This document shows, in pieces, positions 8,145 through 13,383 of a stretch of DNA of 13,383 bases. Source of the stretch: CAYUXF01 sp964448755 (GTDB lineage: Bacteria > Margulisbacteria > Termititenacia > Termititenacales > CAYUXF01); the NCBI GenBank assembly GCA_964448755.1, contig CAYUXF010000043.1, positions 1 to 13,383 on the forward strand, in the 5' to 3' direction. The position numbers and the translations under genes are program-made. The notes beneath the pieces were generated by a model. The model did no database searches. It was not told the origin of the DNA and saw only the letters and a list, made by a program, of their open reading frames with translations. The first letter of the stretch is position 1. Every line of letters begins with the position of its first letter.

Positions 8145-8170
8145 GCCCGGCAGAAATGCCGGGCTTTTTT
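8145..8170. terminator. Bidirectional Rho-independent terminator
   Basis: GCCCGGCA (8145-8152) and TGCCGGGC (8157-8164) form a perfect 8-bp GC-rich stem with a GAAA loop, followed by TTTTTT. On the other strand the stem is followed by TTTTATTTT. It ends gap transcription on the plus strand and, being between two convergent genes, also ends the tsaD operon on the minus strand. Confidence 0.93.
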
Positions 8171-8189
8171 ATTGCTTATTTGAAGTTTT

Positions 8190-8717
8190 TTATTGTGGCG
8201 AAGCCGCTTTTTTCTTTTTAATAATTATTTTCTTTTTTGGTGCTGTTTTTTTTGGCGCTGGATTTTCTGCGGCAAATTCTTTGAGTGTAGCTTGTCTTTG
8301 TTCCTGCCAGCAGAGCGCTCTAATTTCGCCAGCGTATTTTTCATGGAGTTCGAACCTGATATTGGTGGCGCTAGCAGAAAGGCTGTCCTCTGTTGATAAA
8401 AAACGGAGCAAGTCTGGATTATTGGCCAGGTTTTTAAAGAAAAGCGCGCTGAAATAGGTGGGGTTTTCAATGCTTAAAGTAACGACATTATTGTTGATAG
8501 TCAGTTTAATGTTTTCTGTGATATGACCAAAGACCTTGCCCAGATTAAGCTCTTCACCGAGATGGTTCTTAATAAATTTTTCAACCTCTTGCTTAATGAT
8601 CTTGGGGTTACCCAAAAAAGTCCGATTTATTTCTGTAATTAACAGGTGAATAAGCTCATTTGTTCGTGGAAAAACAAAGGTTGTTTTGTCCGGTTGCGAT
8701 ATTTTTTTTCTTTCCAT
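8190..8717 (-). CDS. Small basic-tailed protein, possibly DUF721/DciA-like
   Basis: 175 residues. The middle part (about 45-125) resembles the DUF721/DciA pattern: a GEEL-type turn (54-57), a beta strand 'NNVVTLSIENPTYFSAL' near 76-92, a helix with LL, then IRFEL at 120-124. DciA loads the replicative helicase in most bacteria lacking DnaC/DnaI. The usual conserved Trp before the Gly-Glu turn is absent (Phe49 is nearest), so the match is suggestive only. The C-terminal tail (about 153-175) is Pro/Ala then very Lys-rich, suggesting nucleic acid or ribosome contact. The start ATG 8717 has AGGAG nine bases upstream. It follows tsaD by 17 bases on the same strand, so it is probably co-transcribed. 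No signal peptide or membrane segment is seen. Confidence 0.8.
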   Translation of the reverse strand: MERKKISQPDKTTFVFPRTNELIHLLITEINRTFLGNPKIIKQEVEKFIKNHLGEELNLGKVFGHITENIKLTINNNVVTLSIENPTYFSALFFKNLANNPDLLRFLSTEDSLSASATNIRFELHEKYAGEIRALCWQEQRQATLKEFAAENPAPKKTAPKKKIIIKKKKAASPQ

Positions 8718-8734
8718 AGCTAAGCGCTCCTTTT

Positions 8735-9769
8735 TTATAATGTTAGATTAGGGTTGGCCTTGAGGTCAAGGCCGGCAAATTCACCTTTTTTGAATTTTAT
8801 AATTGCCGCCGCGCCGATCATGGCGGCGTTGTCGGTACACAACTTTATCGGAGGACAGCCGGTCTGGATCCCATTTTTTTTACCTGTATTTTCAAAGCTT
8901 TGTCGCAAGGCACTATTTGCGGAAACGCCGCCTGCCAGGTAGACAGTGTTGATTTGATACTTTTTTGCTGCCGCAAAAGTTTTATCAGTTAGTGTCTCTA
9001 TGACAGATCTTTGGAATGAGGCACAAAGATCTTCTTTGGCGGTTTCTGGGAATTTTCTGTAATAGTTGATAACGGCTGTCTTTAAGCCGGAAAAACTAAA
9101 ATCAAATTCACTGCCTTCGGCTTTGATCCTGGCTTGTCCAAAATTTACTTTATGTTCGTCGCCGGTCTTGGCCAGCTGGTCGATAATTGGCCCGCCCGGA
9201 TACCCTAATTGTAAAAGACGGGCAACTTTGTCGTAGGCTTCGCCAGCAGCATCGTCTATTGTCCGGCCAATAGTTTCGTAATGGCCGGCTGAGCGCGAAA
9301 TGACTATCTGGGTGTGTCCGCCAGAAACGACCAAACAGAGGAATGGGTAGTCTATTTCTAGTATAGATCTGGGTTTTTTTTCTTCTTCAAGAGGAGCTGT
9401 TTTTAAAAAGTTAGCCATAATATGTCCCTCAATATGGTTAACGGCAATTAACGGCTTTTGATAAATATAGCTGAGGGTTTTGCCGGTCTGGATGCCGATC
9501 AAAAGTGAGCCCAAAAGACCGGGGCCCTCTGTTACGGCAATAGCGTCAATATCCTGAATAGTTGTGCCGGCTTCTAAGAGAGCTTTTTCTATTATCAGAT
9601 TGATGACCTCTACGTGCATGCGCGAGGCAATTTCCGGGATGACGCCGCCGAAATCTTTATGTGTATCTATCTGCGAGGCGACAATATTGGCCAGGAGCTG
9701 ACCGTTAGCCGTAACAACAGCGGCGGATGTTTCGTCGCAGGAGGTCTCAATTGCCAGTATTTTTTGCAT
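8735..9769 (-). CDS. tsaD: tRNA N6-adenosine threonylcarbamoyltransferase TsaD
   Basis: Transfers threonylcarbamoyl from its AMP ester to A37 of ANN-decoding tRNAs, forming t6A, in a complex with TsaB and TsaE. The 344-residue length is normal for the bacterial form. It begins with the ASKHA-fold signature ILAIETSCDETS (4-15). Metal ligands His112 and His116 are in NHIEGH, with Asp313 in CTDNAAM. Other motifs are LVVSGGHTQ (147-155), DDAAGEAYDKVAR (172-184), the Gly-rich YPGGP and SFSGLKTAV (225-233). Partners TsaB, TsaC and TsaE are not in the window. It is divergent from the ThiF-like gene across 87 bases and is followed by the DUF721-like gene. The ribosome binding site before ATG 9769 is poor. 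Confidence 0.97.
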   Translation of the reverse strand: MQKILAIETSCDETSAAVVTANGQLLANIVASQIDTHKDFGGVIPEIASRMHVEVINLIIEKALLEAGTTIQDIDAIAVTEGPGLLGSLLIGIQTGKTLSYIYQKPLIAVNHIEGHIMANFLKTAPLEEEKKPRSILEIDYPFLCLVVSGGHTQIVISRSAGHYETIGRTIDDAAGEAYDKVARLLQLGYPGGPIIDQLAKTGDEHKVNFGQARIKAEGSEFDFSFSGLKTAVINYYRKFPETAKEDLCASFQRSVIETLTDKTFAAAKKYQINTVYLAGGVSANSALRQSFENTGKKNGIQTGCPPIKLCTDNAAMIGAAAIIKFKKGEFAGLDLKANPNLTL

Positions 9770-9818
9770 AAGGAAAGTTAACCCATTTTAAAATCAATGT
9801 AAATAGGAGATTTTTTAG

Positions 9819-9847
9819 TTGGCAACTCGTGGACAATAAGCTAAATT
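9819..9847 (+). promoter_or_regulatory. Putative promoter of the ThiF-mnmA operon
   Basis: TTGGCA (9819-9824, five of six) and TAAATT (9842-9847, four of six) are 17 bases apart. The start point would be near 9854, almost at ATG 9857, implying a leaderless or nearly leaderless message. This agrees with the absence of a Shine-Dalgarno sequence before that ATG. Confidence 0.45.
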
Positions 9848-9856
9848 TACCGTTAT

Positions 9857-10609
9857 ATGGTGTTTGTAGCAGAAGAAAATGAAAGATATTGGCGCCAGCT
9901 CAATTTGCCTGAATTAGGAACGGTGGGCCAAAAAAAACTAAAAGCGGCTGCGGTCTTAATTGTTGGCCTTGGCGGACTGGGCCATGCGTCAGCTTTGGCT
10001 CTGGCTGGCGCCGGTATTGGCCGGCTGGGCTTAATTGATGCAGGTAAAGTAGAGATTTCTAATTTACCGCGTCAGCTCAGCTATAATGAGAGTGATGTTG
10101 GGCTATCTAAAACAGTTGTTTTAAAAGAGCTTATTAGTAAAAAAAACAGTTCTGTCAAAATTGAAATTTTTGATGAGTTTTTAACCGGACAAAATAGCAA
10201 CTTGTTTAAGCAGTATGATTTTATTATTGATGCTGTTGATAATTTTGAGACCAAGTTTTTGATCAATGATCTGGCAGTGCAACATCAAAAACCATTTTCG
10301 CATGCCGGTGTTTTGCGTTGGCAAGGCCAGCTCTATACTTATTTGCCCGGCAAACATTGTTTGCGTTGTTTTCTGCCGGAGGTTCCTCGGTATGATGATG
10401 ATAATTATAATGCCAAGGCGGGGATAGTTAATTCCTTGCCCGGAGTTGTCGGTTATTTACAGGCGCTTGAGGCTGTAAAATATTTTACAAATTCTGGAGT
10501 GCTTTTAAGTGACAGTTTTTTGACTATTGATCTATTGTCAATGGAGTTCAAGAAGAGTTCGGTTATTCAATTGCCTCACTGTAAAATTTGCGGAGCCCAA
10601 AATGTTTGA
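9857..10609 (+). CDS. ThiF/MoeB-family E1-like adenylyltransferase lacking the usual catalytic Cys
   Basis: Family members adenylate the C-terminal Gly-Gly of small sulfur carriers (ThiS, MoaD and relatives), priming them for sulfur transfer. The 250-residue length is typical. It shows ERYWRQLNLPELG (9-21), nucleotide loop VGLGGLG (36-42), NLPRQ (69-73) with the adenylation Arg, GLSK (82-85) and DAVDNFETK (125-133). Two CxxC pairs (Cys168/171 and Cys242/245) form the structural zinc site. Where MoeB and ThiF have Cys before xxxGV, this protein reads NAKAGI (185-190), so Cys is replaced by Asn. Adenylation should still work, since MoeB is known not to need a thioester; thiocarboxylate formation would then need another sulfur donor. 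No ThiS or MoaD gene is nearby. It overlaps mnmA by 8 bases, suggesting coupling to tRNA thiolation. It is not TcdA-like because the zinc CxxC pairs and MoeB-type C-terminal half are present. Confidence 0.88.
   Translation: MVFVAEENERYWRQLNLPELGTVGQKKLKAAAVLIVGLGGLGHASALALAGAGIGRLGLIDAGKVEISNLPRQLSYNESDVGLSKTVVLKELISKKNSSVKIEIFDEFLTGQNSNLFKQYDFIIDAVDNFETKFLINDLAVQHQKPFSHAGVLRWQGQLYTYLPGKHCLRCFLPEVPRYDDDNYNAKAGIVNSLPGVVGYLQALEAVKYFTNSGVLLSDSFLTIDLLSMEFKKSSVIQLPHCKICGAQNV
10592..10595 (+). promoter_or_regulatory. Ribosome binding site that fixes the mnmA start
   Basis: GGAG inside the end of the ThiF-like gene lies six bases before ATG 10602. It supports that start over the in-frame ATG 75 bases further upstream, and the resulting protein starts just before the conserved PP-loop, as usual for MnmA. 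Confidence 0.65.
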
Positions 10610-11693
10610 AGAAAAAGACAATAAACTAGACAAAGAAACGATCGTTTTTGTCGCTTTAAGCGGCGGCGTTGATTCTTCCGTAGTTTTGCATATGTTAAAA
10701 GAAAAATATGACAATGTGCGGGGCATTTCGCATATTGTTTGGCCCGAGTCGCTTTGTTGTACCACGGAGTGCCTTGATTCTTGTGAGCTTCAGTGCCAGC
10801 GAGAAGATGTTCCTTATCAGAGCATTGAGGCGGTGCAGGAGTTTTCTGAAAAGGTTATCGACTTTTTTGCCGCAAGTTATTTTGCCGGCCGGACACCAAA
10901 CCCCTGTGTGTTGTGCAATCAGCAGGTGCGGTTTGATTTTATGGTGCGCGAATTTTTTAAAATTAATGGCTTGCCGCCGGACACTAAATACAAATTGGCA
11001 ACAGGTCATTACGCCAGGATAGAAGAAAAAGACGGCCACTTTTTTTTAAAGAAAGGGCTCGATTCCAAAAAAGACCAGGCCTATATGCTCTACCGTCTTT
11101 CGCAGGAGCAGCTGGCGCACGCACTTTTTCCGCTGGGAGAACTAAAAAAAGAAGATGTGCGGAACCTGGCGGCGCAATGGCACTTGAGTTCGGCCAAAAA
11201 GGCGGACAGCGTTGATGCCTGTTTTGCCGGTGGTGATTACCGTCAGTTTTTAGTGGATTATACCGGTCGCCAGCCGCAAAAAGGGAATTTTGTCGACAGT
11301 CAGAACAATATTCTTGGTGAACACGAGGGGTATCCTTTTTATACACGGGGGCAGCGCCGCGGCCTTGGGCTTTCTGGCGGGCCGTGGTATGTGATAGATG
11401 TGCGGCCGCAGCGCAATGAGGTTGTTCTTGGTAAGCGGGAAGAACTTTTATTGACCGAATTTTATGTAGATAACCTGGTTTGGCATGTGCCCAATAAAAA
11501 TGAGGGGGAGGCCATGGTACAGGTTCGCTACCATTCTGCCGAGATCCCCTGCCGGATAGAAAAGATAGGGGAGGATCTGCTGGCGGTTAAATTAGCGACG
11601 CCTTCTGCGGAGATAGCGCCCGGACAATCTGCCGTTTTTTATGATGGCGATTATGTGCTGGGCGGCGGGTATATTAAATTAGAGCGAAATTAA
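10602..11693 (+). CDS. mnmA: tRNA-specific 2-thiouridylase MnmA
   Basis: Adenylates U34 of tRNAs for Lys, Glu and Gln and replaces the 2-oxygen by sulfur (s2U34). The 363-residue length is normal from ATG 10602. It shows the PP-loop SGGVDSS (20-26), NPCVLCN (100-106) with Cys102, ATGHYAR (133-139), DQAYMLYRL (158-166) and the second catalytic Cys207 in DACFAGGDYRQFL. The C-terminal beta barrel carries RGQRRGLGLSGGPWYV (249-264). Between PP-loop and NPCVLC there is an unusual cluster, Cys52, 53, 57, 61 and 65 (CC-x3-C-x3-C-x3-C), where ordinary MnmA usually has only one or two Cys in an acidic helix. It overlaps the upstream E1-like gene and abuts ogt, so it is in an operon. It is confidently MnmA; the cluster's role is unknown. 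Confidence 0.95.
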   Translation: MFEEKDNKLDKETIVFVALSGGVDSSVVLHMLKEKYDNVRGISHIVWPESLCCTTECLDSCELQCQREDVPYQSIEAVQEFSEKVIDFFAASYFAGRTPNPCVLCNQQVRFDFMVREFFKINGLPPDTKYKLATGHYARIEEKDGHFFLKKGLDSKKDQAYMLYRLSQEQLAHALFPLGELKKEDVRNLAAQWHLSSAKKADSVDACFAGGDYRQFLVDYTGRQPQKGNFVDSQNNILGEHEGYPFYTRGQRRGLGLSGGPWYVIDVRPQRNEVVLGKREELLLTEFYVDNLVWHVPNKNEGEAMVQVRYHSAEIPCRIEKIGEDLLAVKLATPSAEIAPGQSAVFYDGDYVLGGGYIKLERN

Positions 11694-12185
11694 ATGCCGG
11701 AAGTTTATTGCTATTGTTCCCCCATAGGTTATTTTAAAATAATTATAGAAAATAATTATTTGACGGAACTTTCTTTTAGTAAAAAATTTACGGATGATTT
11801 TCCGCGAAAAGGTCTGATACTTGAAGTGGAAAAACAGCTGGCAGAGTATTTTAATGGCCGGCGCCGAAAATTTGAACTGCCTTTAAAGTTAGCGGGTACC
11901 GATTTTCAAAAAATGGTCTGGCGTGAACTGTTAAAAATACCATTTGGCAAAACCATCTCTTATGGTGAATTGGCAAAAAGAATTAACAAACCTAACGCGG
12001 CCAGAGCTGTCGGTGGCGCTTGTAATAAAAATAAAATTGCGATTGTTATTCCGTGTCACAGAGTGGTTGGAAAAAACGGCAGTCTGGTTGGTTATGCGGC
12101 AGGAGTGAAAAAGAAAAAAAAGTTACTTGAAAGCGAAATGCAAATAAATCGACCTAGTGTCGATAAAATAGAGTATAATTTATAG
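11694..12185 (+). CDS. ogt: Methylated-DNA--protein-cysteine methyltransferase
   Basis: Suicide DNA repair protein that moves the alkyl group from O6-alkylguanine to its own cysteine. 163 residues. The N-terminal half is the ribonuclease H-like domain (1-65). The C-terminal DNA-binding domain has the helix-turn-helix region FQKMVWRELLKIPFGKTISYGELAK with the Arg finger near residue 104, then acceptor Cys121 in IPCHRVV and LVGYAAG. The usual 'NP' before the active site is NK here, a mild change. ATG 11694 abuts the mnmA stop codon directly, so expression is probably coupled. The last 16 codons lie in a 55-mer that is repeated beyond the N gap. Family and function are clear; ogt versus ada-type naming is by length, since no Ada N-terminal domain is present. 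Confidence 0.94.
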   Translation: MPEVYCYCSPIGYFKIIIENNYLTELSFSKKFTDDFPRKGLILEVEKQLAEYFNGRRRKFELPLKLAGTDFQKMVWRELLKIPFGKTISYGELAKRINKPNAARAVGGACNKNKIAIVIPCHRVVGKNGSLVGYAAGVKKKKKLLESEMQINRPSVDKIEYNL

Positions 12186-12192
12186 AAGAGTT
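12138..12192. repeat. 55-bp direct repeat, left copy (assembly overlap)
   Basis: These 55 bases, ending at the first N, are identical to the 55 bases right after the N run. They contain the end of ogt and its stop codon. An exact odd-length overlap of 55 at two contig ends is the signature of a de Bruijn graph assembler run at k=55, not of a biological repeat. Confidence 0.95.
12148..12179 (+). promoter_or_regulatory. Small palindrome followed by a TATAAT box, possible regulated promoter
   Basis: ATCGAC (12148-12153) and GTCGAT (12159-12164) are a perfect 6-bp inverted repeat with a 5-base loop. It is followed at 12174-12179 by TATAAT; no good -35 hexamer is seen at the right distance. It could be an operator-bearing promoter for the peptidase gene or simply coding sequence of ogt. 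The same element appears again at 12303-12334 in the duplicated copy. Confidence 0.25.
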
Positions 12193-12292
12193 NNNNNNNN
12201 NNNNNNNNNNNNNNNNNNNNNNNNNNNNNNNNNNNNNNNNNNNNNNNNNNNNNNNNNNNNNNNNNNNNNNNNNNNNNNNNNNNNNNNNNNNN
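12193..12292. other. Assembly gap of 100 Ns
   Basis: Exactly 100 Ns, the conventional scaffold spacer of unknown length. Because the flanking contig ends overlap by 55 identical bases, the true gap may be negative (minus 55), with no missing sequence. Confidence 0.98.
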
Positions 12293-12347
12293 ATGCAAAT
12301 AAATCGACCTAGTGTCGATAAAATAGAGTATAATTTATAGAAGAGTT
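12293..12347. repeat. 55-bp direct repeat, right copy (assembly overlap)
   Basis: Identical to 12138-12192. If both copies are the same genomic bases, the intergenic distance between ogt and the peptidase gene falls from 179 to 24 bases. Confidence 0.95.
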
Positions 12348-12364
12348 ATTAATGGAGAAATGCT

Positions 12365-13348
12365 ATGACAACAATTAAAGCTGGTGACACTCACCGACAA
12401 TTAATAATTAAACATTGGGGGAAGTGGACGCCGGAGATCGATAAGCGGATAACCCGATTGAATCACTTGAATAAAAAGAAGACTATTTGTGCGGGCAAAA
12501 AGTATCTCTATACACCGCAGGAGATTAAAGCGGCAGAAATTGCCATTGAGCAAAAGACCGCAGCTTATAAAACGGCAAAAGCGGAAGAGCGGCGCTTAAA
12601 AGAAGCTGGTTTTGAGAATATTGTAGATGTAATAACTAAGTTTAATGAAAGTTCATTAGATGTTCCGGAGTTTTCTTCTTCTTTTCTTTTCCCGCTGGAA
12701 GGCAATAAGATAACCTCTTCTTTTGGTGATCGCAAAGACCCGATCGGCAAGCGGGTGAGGATCAAAACCAAAAGCGGCAAAAAGAAATGGATTATTACAA
12801 GACCGGTCAAGTTTCATAGAGGCATAGATGTTGGCGGCGTGATAGGTGAGAATATTCCAGCGGCCAACGACGGCAAAGTTATTTATGCCAATTCTTTTAA
12901 GGGATATGGCGATGTTGTTGTGCTGGGCCATCAAAATGCAGGGAAGAAGTATTTTACAATTTATGCTCACTGTTCTGATCTGCTGGTTAAGGAAGGCGAT
13001 CTTGTTAATAAAGGGCAAACCATAGCTAAACTTGGTTCCAGTGGCCGCTCAACTGGTCCGCATTTGCATTTTGAATTGCGTTTAGCAAATGGGGAGAATG
13101 TTGATCCTCTAATGGTTACTCAGATAGAAGTTAGAGATAGCAGGAGTATCGCTAAAAATGTAGGAGATAAAATTACGCGGGAGATCATTGAGAAAGAGAT
13201 GGTGCTAGTAGATGATGCCGCTTCTTTTTATAAAAAAATTAAAGATGAGCTAGGCTTTAAGTCATTGGGGAAAGACCCAATTAAAAAAGATTTTTATGAA
13301 GATCAGAAAAAAGGGGTCGAGCAGAAAATCTACGACACAATGGTTTGA
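12365..13348 (+). CDS. LysM-like plus M23 peptidase domain protein
   Basis: Probable zinc endopeptidase or inactive scaffold acting on peptidoglycan cross-bridges. 327 residues. Residues 3-48 look like a degenerate LysM (IKAGDT ... LNHLN ... CAGKKYLY). A Lys/Glu/Ala helix follows (about 51-80), then the M23 domain (about 105-250): HRGID gives His151 and Asp155, AHCSD gives His202, and GPHLHFEL gives His233/235. The catalytic and metal residues are thus all present. A basic insert (KRVRIKTKSGKKKW, about 129-142) precedes HRGID. The C-terminal 70 residues are charged and helical. No signal peptide or N-terminal hydrophobic segment is present, which is odd for this family. ATG 12365 has GGAG at 12354-12357, seven bases upstream. 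After collapsing the assembly duplication it probably belongs to the upstream operon. It may be exported by another route or anchored by partners. Confidence 0.9.
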   Translation: MTTIKAGDTHRQLIIKHWGKWTPEIDKRITRLNHLNKKKTICAGKKYLYTPQEIKAAEIAIEQKTAAYKTAKAEERRLKEAGFENIVDVITKFNESSLDVPEFSSSFLFPLEGNKITSSFGDRKDPIGKRVRIKTKSGKKKWIITRPVKFHRGIDVGGVIGENIPAANDGKVIYANSFKGYGDVVVLGHQNAGKKYFTIYAHCSDLLVKEGDLVNKGQTIAKLGSSGRSTGPHLHFELRLANGENVDPLMVTQIEVRDSRSIAKNVGDKITREIIEKEMVLVDDAASFYKKIKDELGFKSLGKDPIKKDFYEDQKKGVEQKIYDTMV

Positions 13349-13383
13349 TCGTTTTTGAGATTTCGCGCTATTTGATAAATGAA

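Noticed and set aside
10527..10601. Longer mnmA start at 10527
   Set aside because: The 25 extra residues are antisense-looking and lie in the ThiF gene in another frame, and GGAG at 10592 with ATG 10602 gives a family-typical N-terminus.
9857..10609. TcdA (ct6A-forming E1), attractive because tsaD is next door
   Set aside because: Two zinc-binding CxxC pairs and the MoeB/ThiF-type C-terminal half fit MoeB/ThiF better than TcdA.
12138..12347. Two 55-bp copies as a genuine tandem repeat or attachment site
   Set aside because: They lie exactly at the two ends of a 100-N spacer, which is better explained by contig-end overlap; kept as a finding only about assembly.

Overview
This is a 13.4 kb piece of a draft bacterial genome. 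A run of exactly 100 Ns, flanked by two copies of the same 55-mer, shows that it is a scaffold. Most genes are conserved housekeeping genes with good Shine-Dalgarno sites and recognisable sigma70-type promoters. Lysine, isoleucine and AT are favoured throughout. The sequence alone does not place the organism in a phylum; it looks like a free-standing, possibly uncultured, low-to-moderate GC bacterium with peptidoglycan metabolism (glmS, an M23 peptidase) and de novo carbamoyl phosphate synthesis (carA).

Layout. (1) Positions 1-942 are mobile or defence-type DNA. The left edge holds the start of a probable IS256-family transposase, reading off the window. Abutting it is a retron-type reverse transcriptase that keeps its catalytic core (NAxxH, LPQGSP, YIDD and VTG motifs) but has lost its N-terminus at the junction. 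(2) Positions 944-3679, minus strand, hold a roughly 900-residue helical protein I do not recognise, with its own promoter. (3) Positions 3812-6951, minus strand, hold glmS, tRNA-Cys(GCA) and carA. (4) Positions 6952-7103 carry back-to-back promoters for glmS and gap. Gap (GAPDH) ends at a strong bidirectional terminator. (5) Positions 8190-9769, minus strand, hold tsaD followed by a small DUF721/DciA-like protein. (6) Positions 9857-13348, plus strand, hold a tightly packed run: a ThiF/MoeB-like E1 enzyme overlapping mnmA, mnmA abutting an O6-alkylguanine-DNA methyltransferase, then across the assembly gap a LysM-M23 peptidase. If the 55-mer duplication is collapsed, the last two genes are only 24 nt apart and the run is probably one operon.

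Functional themes. The region around 8.7-11.7 kb is centred on tRNA modification: TsaD makes t6A37, and MnmA makes s2U34, with a sulfur-carrier-type adenylyltransferase translationally coupled to it. The E1 protein lacks the usual catalytic cysteine, and MnmA has an unusual cysteine cluster; together they are the most interesting biochemical lead. The other leads are the interrupted retron-like RT and the orphan 900-residue protein beside it. I found no complete undescribed system, CRISPR array or rRNA.
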